Positions 9,406 through 17,734 of a stretch of 34,526 bases of DNA are shown here, piece by piece. Under the pieces are notes generated by a model that did no database searches, was not told where the DNA came from, and saw nothing but the letters and a program-made list of their open reading frames with translations. This stretch comes from Verrucomicrobiota bacterium. Its GTDB lineage: Bacteria > Verrucomicrobiota > Verrucomicrobiia > Chthoniobacterales > Chthoniobacteraceae. The translations under genes and the position numbers were made by a program. The stretch lies in NCBI GenBank assembly GCA_009885995.1, contig VFJQ01000115.1:1-34526 (forward strand), read 5' to 3'. Each line of letters starts with the position of its first letter. The stretch's first letter is position 1.

Positions 9406-11333
9406 ATGGCAGACTCCTTTTCAGGCTTCTCAGATCCGGGCGGGCCCTTTCCAGAAGGTCCGGGACTCCGCGACGATGCGAGCCCGGAGTCGGCGGGGGA
9501 GTTGCTCTTCCGCCGCTACCAGGTGCAGCGCGAGCTGGGGCGGGGTGGCATGGGCGTGGTGGTGCTCGCGCACGACACGGCGCTGGACATCCCGGTGGCG
9601 GTGAAGCTCGTGCCGGATCTCGTGGTGAAGGACACCGAGGCGATCGCGGATCTGCGCAAGGAGGTGCTCCGCGGCATGGCGCTCATGCACCCGGGCATCG
9701 TGCGCACGCACTACTTCGAGTGCGATGAGGGCGCGCGGGGATCGTCATGGAGCTTGTGGACGGCGACACGCTCAGCGGGCTGAAGGTGCGCCAGCCAGGC
9801 GGGTGTTTTCAGCCCGATCAAATCCTGCCGTGGATCGAGCAGCTCTGCGCGGTGCTCGACTATGCGCATCGGGAAGCGCGCATCGTCCACCGCGATCTCA
9901 AGCCGCGGAATGTGATGATGACGCGGGCGGGGAAGCTGAAGGTGGCGGACTTCGGGATCGCGGCGACTCTGAGCGACTCGGTGAGCCGGCATTCGATGGA
10001 GGGGACGATCAGCGACACGCTCAGCTACATGAGCCCGCAGCAGGCGGAGGGGAAACGGCCGACGCATCTCGACGACATCCACGCGCTCGGCGCGACGATC
10101 TACGAGCTGCTCACGGGCAAGCCGCCGTTCTTCCGCGGCAATCCCACTGCGATCCACGCGCAGATCCTCACCGCGGTCCCGCCGGGGATGACCGAGCGGC
10201 GGACGGAACTGGAGATCACCGGACGTGGCGCGATCCCGACGGCTTGGGAAAAGACAATCGCTGCGTGCCTCGCAAAGGATCCGCCGGACCGTCCGCAGAG
10301 CGCAGGCGAAGTGCTCGCGCGGCTCAGCGGTGCGGCGGGAAGTGCGGCCATGTCGGCGGGATCGATGCGCTGGGTGTGGATGGGGACGGGAGCCGTTGTG
10401 GCTACGGTGGTCGGGTTGGCGGCGATGGTGGCTACGCGGGAAAAGCTGGCGCCGGTTGTGACTGAGTCGCCATCACCGGTTGCGATCACGCCTGTGCCCG
10501 CGACTCCGCCGCCCACGACGCCTGTGCCTGCCACTCCCTTGCCGGCGACGCCTTCCCCGACTCCGCCGCCCAGCACTCCAGTCGCCGCGCCGATGCCCGC
10601 GACTCCCCCAGTTGCGGTCGCGACCATCCGCCCGCAGACGAAGCCGTCCACGCCGATGCCGTTCGACGGCAATTACGTGATCGTCCCGTCTGCGACCCCA
10701 TCGATCAAATACCCCGCGCCTCCGCCGGGCGTGCCTATCTATCGGCCCGAACTCAGCGATGAGGAATTCCGGCTGATCTACCCGCGGAACCCGCGAGCGA
10801 CGGCACCTGGGCCGTGGGATCGGATGGCGACTTCGCAGCGAGCGGCGCAGACTTTGCCCGCCGGCTATCCTTCGCCGATGAGCACTCCGACTCCCAACCT
10901 GCCGCCGGCGCCGCCGTCCAGCGCGTCGCAGTCGAGTCGGCTGTCGGGTTACGTGAGCGATCTGGACCGCTGGCTGACGGCGCTCGATGTCGAGCCCAGC
11001 ATGCGCCCGCAGGCGGAATTGCAGGCGCTCAAGGATAAGCTGAAGATCGAGGCGGCGAAGGCTCCCAAGGATGATCCTCGGCCCGCGGCTGCGCTCGCGC
11101 TGGGGGAAGCCCTGGCAGGGGCGGTGGATGCACGCGAGGCGGTCTTGATGCGCGCCTTGCAGACGCAGAGCGGCCCGGGCACGCGGCTGGGAGGCGGCAA
11201 TAACCGCGCGTTCTTCATGGGAGTGATCCGCGCCGAGTGGGAGAAGTCGCGCGCCGCGTGGCGAAACAAGATCGTTCAAGCGGCAGCGAAACTCCAGCAA
11301 GCCGGGAAGACCGTCCCCGTTTCCAGCCGATAG
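9406..11333 (+). CDS. Membrane-anchored Ser/Thr protein kinase (frameshifted)
   Basis: ATG 9406 was chosen over an upstream in-frame TTG at 9361. The N-terminal part has the glycine loop GRGGMG (residues 45-50) and VAVK (Lys67). The frame breaks at the G run 9737-9740; one extra G would join FECDEGARG directly to IVMELVDGDTL. The second kinase of this window has exactly the same spacing here, which supports a single missing base. Downstream come HRDLKPRN (Asp164), DFG (Asp182), a SPQQAEG activation-segment end and IYELLTGKPPF. A transmembrane helix spans ~323-343, followed by a Pro/Thr-rich linker and an extracytoplasmic region of ~250 residues with no recognised domain. The repaired protein has 642 residues. 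It probably senses an envelope signal and phosphorylates cytoplasmic targets. As sequenced, the catalytic domain is split in two. Confidence 0.85.
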
Positions 11334-11363
11334 ATATCCCTCACTCTCCTCTAACTACCACCG

Positions 11364-12347
11364 ATGAAGCCTATCCCGTTCGCCCTGATCCTCTCCCTGG
11401 CCTCCGCGGCTCTCGCGCAGCAACCGAAGCCTTTCACCGGGTTCGGCAATACCGCGCTGGATCGCAAGCCGGGGCGCGTGGCGACTCCATCGCCTGCGGG
11501 TCGCGGCTTGCCCTACGGTCTGCCGGTCGGCCAGTCGACTCCGCTGCCATCCCCGGCGCAACCGGCGGGGACGCTGCCGGGATCGATTCCGGGCGCAGTG
11601 CCCAGCGCGTCAGCCCCGACGAGCACGGCGCCGGTGCCGGGCGGCATCACGCTGGCGAATGACTGGGCAGGCCGGCTGCCGCAGGGCTCGGGCGGGCAGA
11701 CGATGAAGATGCGCGATCTTCAAGCGCTGCTCTCCAGCTTCGGAACCGCGGAGCCGGATATCGCGCCGCATCCGGACGTGACGATCTACGAGGGCCAGCG
11801 CATGGACGGGGCGCCGGGGAACAATTGCCGTATCACCTATCTCATGCCGCTGCGGCAGGCGGAGGCGCTGCTGATGAGCAATCGAGGCATAGCCACCGTG
11901 GCCAAGGCGGTCGCGCCCGGTTTTCCCGACGGGCTGATGCTGCACACCTACGACGTGCGCGCCGGCATCTACAACCGGCTCTGCATCGTGACCGACATAG
12001 GCAAGCCCGAACAGAAGGTCGTATCGATCGTGCTCAAGGCAGAGACGGCGAACTGGTATGCGCCGACGCCATTCATCAAGCAGGAGAGCGACTGGCACAC
12101 CTTCGACTACGTAAACACGGAGAACCGCGGGCAGCCGGGCATCGTGATCGATACGCGCGTGAGTCAGCAGAAGGGCTACCTCGTCGTGAATACGACCGGC
12201 GGGTTCAACCCCTACAGGGAACTGGTGCCGCCGGGCGTGATCATTAAGCCGGCGCGGTTCAGCCCGAAGGAGACGACGACGTGGTATGTGCCGGAGCCGA
12301 TGGTGAAGCTGATCCTCCATTGCCTGAGCCGGCAGCTCGGCGGGTAG
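11364..12347 (+). CDS. Secreted protein of unknown function
   Basis: This 327-residue protein begins with a classic signal peptide (MKPIPFALILSLASAALA, cleavage before Gln). A Pro/Ala/Ser-rich stretch to about residue 90 is followed by a globular region of ~230 residues. That region has conserved-looking features such as MKMRDLQALL, NNCRITYLMPL and a C-terminal YVPEPMVKLILHCLSRQL. I do not recognise the family; the look is of a lineage-restricted Verrucomicrobiota protein. It starts 30 bp after the kinase gene on the same strand, so the two may be cotranscribed. Both have low-complexity Pro-rich spacers, which would fit a link to the extracytoplasmic half of the kinase, but that is inference only. 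Confidence 0.75.
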   Translation: MKPIPFALILSLASAALAQQPKPFTGFGNTALDRKPGRVATPSPAGRGLPYGLPVGQSTPLPSPAQPAGTLPGSIPGAVPSASAPTSTAPVPGGITLANDWAGRLPQGSGGQTMKMRDLQALLSSFGTAEPDIAPHPDVTIYEGQRMDGAPGNNCRITYLMPLRQAEALLMSNRGIATVAKAVAPGFPDGLMLHTYDVRAGIYNRLCIVTDIGKPEQKVVSIVLKAETANWYAPTPFIKQESDWHTFDYVNTENRGQPGIVIDTRVSQQKGYLVVNTTGGFNPYRELVPPGVIIKPARFSPKETTTWYVPEPMVKLILHCLSRQLGG

Positions 12348-12404
12348 CGGCGCGGGCGATTTGCACTTTCCGTATGGGCTCGGGGCGACTAGAGGCAGCG
12401 GCCC

Positions 12405-13613
12405 ATGCCATCCATCGCCGTCCTCGGCACGTTCGACACCAAGGGCGACGAACACGCGTTCGTCGCGAAACTCATCCGCCAGCGCGGGCACAAGCCAGTC
12501 TTGATCGACGTGGGCACCGCGGAGCCGCCTCGCGTGCGACCCGACATGACGCGCGAGGAGGTGGCCGAACTGGCCGGGATCGATCTCGCGGACCTCGTGC
12601 AGCGGCACGATCGCGGCGAGTGCGTGGCGGCGATGGGCGAGGCCGCGGCGGTGGTGCTCGCGCGGCTCGCGGCGGAGGGGCGGATCGACGGGGTGATCTC
12701 GCTGGGCGGGGGCGGGGGAACTTCCATCGCGACAACCGGGATGCGGGCGCTGCCGCTGGGTTTTCCGAAGGTGATGGTGAGCACGCTCGCGTCGGGAAAT
12801 GTGGCACCCTACGTCGGCTCGAAGGACATCGTGATGATGCCGGCGATCGTGGATGTGCAGGGGCTGAACCGCATCTCGCGTGTGATCCTCTCGCGCGCAG
12901 CGGGAGCGATCTGCGGGATGGTGGAAATGGCGCCGTCGGTCGCGAGCGACAAGCCGGTCATCGTGGCGAGCATGTTCGGCAACACGACGGCGTGCGTGCA
13001 TCACGCGACGAAGTTCCTCGATGCGGCGGGCTTTGAGGTGCTCGTCTTTCACGCCACGGGCACGGGCGGGCGCACGATGGAATCGCTGATCGAGAGCGGC
13101 ATGGTCGCGGGCGTGCTCGATGTGACGACCACGGAATGGGCCGACGAACTCGTGGGCGGCGTGCTCGGGGCCGGACCGGAGCGACTCGATGCGGCGGGGA
13201 AGATGGGCACCCCCGCGGTCGTGGCACCGGGCTGCCTCGACATGGTGAACTTCGGAGCGCGCGACACGGTGCCGGCACAGTTTGCCGGCCGCACTTTCTA
13301 CCAGCACAACCCGCAGGTGACGCTGATGCGCACGACGCCCGCGGAGTGCGCCGAACTGGGGCGCATCCTCGCGGAGAAGGTGAATGCCTATCTCGGCCCG
13401 GTGACGGTGCTGCTGCCGCTGCGCGGGATCAGCGTGATCAGCGCGCCGGGGCAGCCGTTCGATTCGCCGGAGGCCGATGCGGCGCTATTCGGGGCGATCA
13501 AGCAGCACCTCCGGCCCGGCATTCCGCTGGTGGAGGTGGACTGTGAGATCAACGACATCGCCTTCGCTGAGGCGTGTGCGAATGCCTTGCTCTCGCACCT
13601 CGCGGCTCGCTAA
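12405..13613 (+). CDS. Tm-1-like ATP-binding domain protein (UPF0261)
   Basis: The 402-residue product starts MPSIAVLGTFDTKGDEHAF, the signature opening of the UPF0261/Tm-1-like family (Pfam PF06792). Other family features are the Gly-rich SLGGGGGTSIAT near residue 105, FPKVMVSTLASGNVAPYVG with KDIVMM, and FGNTTACV. The family is the N-terminal, ATP-binding half of the plant Tm-1 resistance protein. Bacterial members are of unknown physiological role and are commonly adjacent to a TIM-barrel partner (PEP-hydrolase-like). That partner is not present here: the next gene is an SGNH hydrolase 12 bp downstream on the same strand. The protein is cytoplasmic, with no signal peptide. Family assignment is strong; function is open. 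Confidence 0.9.
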   Translation: MPSIAVLGTFDTKGDEHAFVAKLIRQRGHKPVLIDVGTAEPPRVRPDMTREEVAELAGIDLADLVQRHDRGECVAAMGEAAAVVLARLAAEGRIDGVISLGGGGGTSIATTGMRALPLGFPKVMVSTLASGNVAPYVGSKDIVMMPAIVDVQGLNRISRVILSRAAGAICGMVEMAPSVASDKPVIVASMFGNTTACVHHATKFLDAAGFEVLVFHATGTGGRTMESLIESGMVAGVLDVTTTEWADELVGGVLGAGPERLDAAGKMGTPAVVAPGCLDMVNFGARDTVPAQFAGRTFYQHNPQVTLMRTTPAECAELGRILAEKVNAYLGPVTVLLPLRGISVISAPGQPFDSPEADAALFGAIKQHLRPGIPLVEVDCEINDIAFAEACANALLSHLAAR

Positions 13614-13625
13614 ACCCTCGTCGCC

Positions 13626-15011
13626 ATGCGCTCCCTGACCCTCCTCCTCGCTCTCGTCCTCCCGCTCGCCGCTGCCGATGACTTCGGCTCCGCGCAGCCG
13701 TTCAAGTCCGGCGACACCGTGTGCTTCGTCGGCGACAGCATCACGCACGGCGGCACGTATCACTCGATCGTCACGCTCTACTACGCGACGCGCTTTCCCG
13801 ATCGCACGCTCACGACTTACAACTGCGGCATCGGTGGCGACCGCGCGAGCGGCATCATGTCGGACGAGAAGTATCGGCTGAACGTGGACATCCTCGGCCA
13901 CAAGCCGACGGCGGCGACGATCATGCTCGGCATGAATGACGTGGGTCACACCGACTACCGCGGCGTGACGCTCACGCCCGAAGTCGAGGCGCGGCGAGCG
14001 GCGTCGCTCGCGACTTACGAGGAAAACATGCAGAAGCTCATCGGCGTGCTGCAGAAGGCGGGCGCGAAGCTGACGCTGATTACGCCTTCGATCTATGACG
14101 AGACGACCACGCTCGCGACCGCGAGCCCGAGCGTGAGCGTGGGCGGCAACGCGGCGCTCGGGAAGTTCGCGGAGAAAGTCCGCGGCTGGTCGAAGCAATA
14201 CCAGACGGGCCTCGTGGAGTTCGACCGCACGATGAACGCGATCAACGCGCGCGAGCAGAAGAAGGATCCCACGTTCACCATCGTCGGCCCGGACCGCGTG
14301 CATCCCGGGCCGGTCGGGCATTTCGTGATGGGCTACATCTTCCTCCGCGCGCAGGGCGTGCCGCAGGTGGTCGCGACGATCGGCATCGACGCAAAGAAGG
14401 GCAAGGCAAGCGGCGCGGTGAATTGCACGATCGGCGACGTGAAGGCGGGACCGACGAATGTGAACTTCGACTGCACGGAAAAGGCGCTCCCGCTCGTGGT
14501 GCCCGATGAGGCGAAGGCCGCGCTCGCGCTCGTGCCGTTCATGCGCGAGTTGAACGAGGAGAAGCTCGTCGTCACCGGACTCGCCGCAGGCAGCTACGAG
14601 CTGAAGATCGACGATGTGATCGTCGGCGAATACTCCGCCGATTCGCTCAAAGCCGGCGTGAACCTCGCCGAGAACGACAAGACGCCGCAATACCAGCAGT
14701 CCGCCGCCGCGACGAAGATCAGCCAGCAGCGCACGGCGATCGGCGTGCAACTCCGCGGGCTGGCGTCGCAGCTCTACGGGATGTCGAAATCGAAGGTGGA
14801 TGTGAGCGACGCGGCAGCGGTCGAGAAGGCGCTCACAACCCGGCTTGAGGCTTCGCAGAAGGACGGCAAGCCTGCCGACGCGCGGCTCACGGCAGCGCTC
14901 GATGCCTTCCAAAAACGCGAGCAGCTCGCGAAAGACTACGACGCGTTCGCCGTCTCACTACGCGAAGCCTGCCAGCCGAAGCCGCACCGCTTCACGCTCA
15001 CGAAGAAATAG
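13626..15011 (+). CDS. Secreted SGNH/GDSL-type hydrolase
   Basis: The 461-residue protein starts with a signal peptide (MRSLTLLLALVLPLAAA). The SGNH catalytic blocks are all visible: GDS with Ser38 in FVGDSITHGG, Gly in GIGGDRA (~68-74), Asn104 in GMNDVG, and Asp223/His226 in DRVHPGPVGH. These enzymes deacylate or de-esterify carbohydrates and lipids. A C-terminal extension of ~220 residues with a helical, Lys/Gln-rich end follows the catalytic domain and may be a substrate or surface module. It resembles the many periplasmic SGNH proteins of PVC polysaccharide degraders. It probably acts outside the cytoplasm; the substrate cannot be read from the sequence. Confidence 0.9.
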   Translation: MRSLTLLLALVLPLAAADDFGSAQPFKSGDTVCFVGDSITHGGTYHSIVTLYYATRFPDRTLTTYNCGIGGDRASGIMSDEKYRLNVDILGHKPTAATIMLGMNDVGHTDYRGVTLTPEVEARRAASLATYEENMQKLIGVLQKAGAKLTLITPSIYDETTTLATASPSVSVGGNAALGKFAEKVRGWSKQYQTGLVEFDRTMNAINAREQKKDPTFTIVGPDRVHPGPVGHFVMGYIFLRAQGVPQVVATIGIDAKKGKASGAVNCTIGDVKAGPTNVNFDCTEKALPLVVPDEAKAALALVPFMRELNEEKLVVTGLAAGSYELKIDDVIVGEYSADSLKAGVNLAENDKTPQYQQSAAATKISQQRTAIGVQLRGLASQLYGMSKSKVDVSDAAAVEKALTTRLEASQKDGKPADARLTAALDAFQKREQLAKDYDAFAVSLREACQPKPHRFTLTKK

Positions 15012-15097
15012 TCGAAATGGTGAGCGCGCGGGCCGCGCTTGATCCGTCTGCGGTTGACGTGTGAACCACTCGCGCCGCTTTGCTTGTGAAGGATTCG

Positions 15098-15116
15098 CGG
15101 GTTAGCTCGGAACCCG
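15098..15116. promoter_or_regulatory. Small inverted repeat just before the heme-protein gene
   Basis: CGGGTT (15098-15103) and AACCCG (15111-15116) are separated by 7 bp and end 8 bp before ATG 15124. This would place a hairpin over the ribosome binding region. The gap of ~110 bp from the previous gene also suggests a separate promoter. Function is uncertain. Confidence 0.25.
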
Positions 15117-15123
15117 ACCCGCC

Positions 15124-17721
15124 ATGCACATCCGCTCCTGCCTGCTCCCGCTCGCCATCTTCACGCTCGCCGCGCACTCCGCGCCGAGTCCAGACACCGA
15201 TGCCGGCCCGGCGAAGAAGCGCGCCGGCGGGGGACCGGAGGATCCGGTGCTCAAGTTCAAGCCGCCCGTGCCGCGCGTGCTCACGCCAGCGGAAGAGCTG
15301 AAGACGCTCAAGCTGCCGAAAGGCTTTCACGCGGAGCTCGTCGCCGCCGAGCCGATGATCGAGACGCCCGTCGCGGTGAGTTGGGACGACCAGGCGCGCA
15401 TGTATGTGCTCGAGATGCGCGGCTACATGCACGACATGGACGCCGCCGGCGAGGACCAGCCGATCGGCCGCGTGAGCCGGCTCGAGGACACCGACGGCGA
15501 TGGCATCTATGACAAGCGCACCGTCTTCGCGGACAAGCTGCTCATGCCTCGTGCCGTGATGGCGATCGGCGACGGCGCGCTCATCGCCGAACCGCCGAAC
15601 CTCGTCTTCCACCACGACACGGATGGCGACGGCGTGGCCGACAAGCGCGAGGTGATCCACGATGCCTACGCCACGAAGGGCGGCCAGCCCGAGCACATGG
15701 CGAACTCGCCGACGTGGATGATGGACAACTGGATTTGGTCCGCCGGCCACGGCTTCCGCTATCGGTATCAAGGCGGCGCGTTCCTGCGCGAGGCGACGAC
15801 CGGCTTCGGTCAGTGGGGCCGCACGCAGGACGACTGGGGACGGCAGTATTTCAACTACAACAGCGACTGGCTGCGTCTCGATCTCGTGACGCCTGGCTAC
15901 TACGCGCGCAACCTGCGCCTCGCCTCGCGCACGGCGATCAACTTTCAGACGACCAAGGTGCAGACCACGTGGCCGCGCGTGCCGACGCCGGGTTGCAATC
16001 GCGGCTACGACGGCAAGACGCTGCGTGAAAATGGCACGCTGCAAAACTGCACCGGAACGTGCGGCGCGACGATCTACCGCGGCGACCTTTTCCCGAAGGA
16101 GTATCGCGGCAACGCGTTCATCCCCGAGCCGTGTGGCCTGCTCGTGAAGCGGCTCGTGCTCAGCGAAAGCGGCGGCGTCGTCGGCGCGAAGCACGCTTAC
16201 GAGGGTAAGGAATTCCTCACGTCGAGCGATGAGCGCTTCCGCCCGGTGAACGCTTACACCGGCCCCGATGGCGCTCTCTACATCGTCGATATCGCGCGCG
16301 GCGTCATTCAGCACAAAGGCTTCATCACCTACTACCTCGCGGCTAACATCACCGAGCGGAAGCTGGAGCAGCCGATCAATCTCGGCCGCATCTACCGCAT
16401 CGTGCCCGATGGCGCGAAGCCCGTGGCGACGAAGCTGCCGAAGGCGAGCGCCGACATCGTGCCGCTGCTCGCGCACGCGAATGGCTGGGTGCGTGACACG
16501 GCGCAGCGTGTGCTCGTCGAGCGCGCGGACAAATCGGTCGTGCCCGCCGTGACGACACTCGCGAGTGAAGGCGCGCCGCTCGCGCGATTGCACGCGCTCT
16601 GGACGCTCGAAGGAATGAGCGCTCTCACGCCGGACTTCATCACTGCGCGCTTGCAGGACAAGGACGTGAAAGTGCGCGCCGCCGCGGTGCGCCTCGCCGA
16701 TCCGTCGCTCACGCCGGAGCTGATCAAGCTCGTCGCAAAAGCCGACGCCGAGCTTCGGCTTCACCTCGCTTTCAAGCTCAGCGATCAGCCCGGTCCCGAG
16801 GTCGAGCAGGCGCTCATCGCGCTGCTCAAGAAAGGCGACGGCCCGATGCTCGGCGAAGCGGTCGCGAGCGGGCTCACCGGGCGCGAACTCGAATTCATCG
16901 AAGCCTTGCTCAAGCTGCCCGTCGCCGAAGATGCGACGCTCGCCTCGACGAACGTCCTCGCGACGCTGGCCGGCTGCGTGATGAAAGAACGCCGCGGCTC
17001 GCGCGTGACGCGCCTGCTCGAACTCGCCGCCGCGCAGCCCGCGAGCCGGCAGACCACGATCTTCGGGGCGATGGCCGGCAAGCAACCGGGCAAAGGCGCG
17101 CCGCCTCCGAACCCGATTCGCATGGAAGCCGAGCCGATGGCTTTCACGGCGCTGCAAAAGACGGCGAAGGGCGGGCTCAAATCGCAGCTCGCGAAGATCG
17201 ACCCGCAGCTCAACTGGCCGAACAAACCCGGAGCACCGCCGCTGCCCATCATCCCCCCACTCACGCCCGAGCAGCAGGCGCAATTTGAGAAAGGCAAAGC
17301 GCTCTACGCGGCGGTCTGCTCCGCGTGCCATCAGCCCACCGGGAGCGGCCTCGCGAACCTCGCCCCGCCGCTGCTCAACTCCGAGTGGGTGCTCGGTCCC
17401 GCCGATCGGCCCATCCGCGCGGTGCTGCACGGTGTCACCGGCCCGATCACGGTCGGCGGCGTGAAGTTTCACCTCGAGATGCCCGGCCTCGGTGGCTTCC
17501 CAGACGAAGACATCGCCTCGGTCATCACCTACATCCGCCGCGAGTGGGAACACGGCGCCTCGCCCGTGACCGCCGCCGATGTGGCGAAAGTCCGCGCCCT
17601 CACGCAAGGCCGCGAGAAGGCGTGGACCGAGGCGGAGCTCAAGCAGCCGCCGGGCGCTCCGCAGATGCAGGTCAAGGCGGAGTCCAAACCGAAACCGAAG
17701 TCGAAGCCGAAAGCGAAGTAG
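15124..17721 (+). CDS. PVC-type heme-binding protein with C-terminal cytochrome c domain
   Basis: The 865-residue exported protein (signal peptide MHIRSCLLPLAIFTLAAHS) has three parts. The first is a beta-propeller-like dehydrogenase region starting LKLPKGFHAELVAAEP, with Asp-rich turns DTDGDGIYDKR and DTDGDGVADKR that look like calcium loops. The second is a HEAT-like alpha-helical middle. The third is a C-terminal class I cytochrome c with the heme site CSACH (732-736) and a likely axial Met in LEMPGLGGF. The Lys-rich tail ends PKPKSKPKAK. This matches the "membrane-bound dehydrogenase / PVC-type heme-binding CxxCH" proteins abundant in Planctomycetota and Verrucomicrobiota, thought to oxidise sugars or polyols in the periplasm and pass electrons to a respiratory chain. 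The substrate is unknown. The gene converges on the Sel1 kinase with a 13-bp gap. Confidence 0.9.
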   Translation: MHIRSCLLPLAIFTLAAHSAPSPDTDAGPAKKRAGGGPEDPVLKFKPPVPRVLTPAEELKTLKLPKGFHAELVAAEPMIETPVAVSWDDQARMYVLEMRGYMHDMDAAGEDQPIGRVSRLEDTDGDGIYDKRTVFADKLLMPRAVMAIGDGALIAEPPNLVFHHDTDGDGVADKREVIHDAYATKGGQPEHMANSPTWMMDNWIWSAGHGFRYRYQGGAFLREATTGFGQWGRTQDDWGRQYFNYNSDWLRLDLVTPGYYARNLRLASRTAINFQTTKVQTTWPRVPTPGCNRGYDGKTLRENGTLQNCTGTCGATIYRGDLFPKEYRGNAFIPEPCGLLVKRLVLSESGGVVGAKHAYEGKEFLTSSDERFRPVNAYTGPDGALYIVDIARGVIQHKGFITYYLAANITERKLEQPINLGRIYRIVPDGAKPVATKLPKASADIVPLLAHANGWVRDTAQRVLVERADKSVVPAVTTLASEGAPLARLHALWTLEGMSALTPDFITARLQDKDVKVRAAAVRLADPSLTPELIKLVAKADAELRLHLAFKLSDQPGPEVEQALIALLKKGDGPMLGEAVASGLTGRELEFIEALLKLPVAEDATLASTNVLATLAGCVMKERRGSRVTRLLELAAAQPASRQTTIFGAMAGKQPGKGAPPPNPIRMEAEPMAFTALQKTAKGGLKSQLAKIDPQLNWPNKPGAPPLPIIPPLTPEQQAQFEKGKALYAAVCSACHQPTGSGLANLAPPLLNSEWVLGPADRPIRAVLHGVTGPITVGGVKFHLEMPGLGGFPDEDIASVITYIRREWEHGASPVTAADVAKVRALTQGREKAWTEAELKQPPGAPQMQVKAESKPKPKSKPKAK

Positions 17722-17734
17722 CAGGGCTCGAAGT

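Noticed and set aside
12361..12392. Promoter TTGCAC with a -10 near GACTAG upstream of the Tm-1-like gene
   Set aside because: The spacing of about 20 bp and the poor -10 do not support a sigma70 promoter call.
11610..13307. Minus-strand 565-codon frame over the secreted protein and the Tm-1-like gene
   Set aside because: It crosses two well-supported sense genes and their gap, and its composition is Arg/His-rich without any domain.
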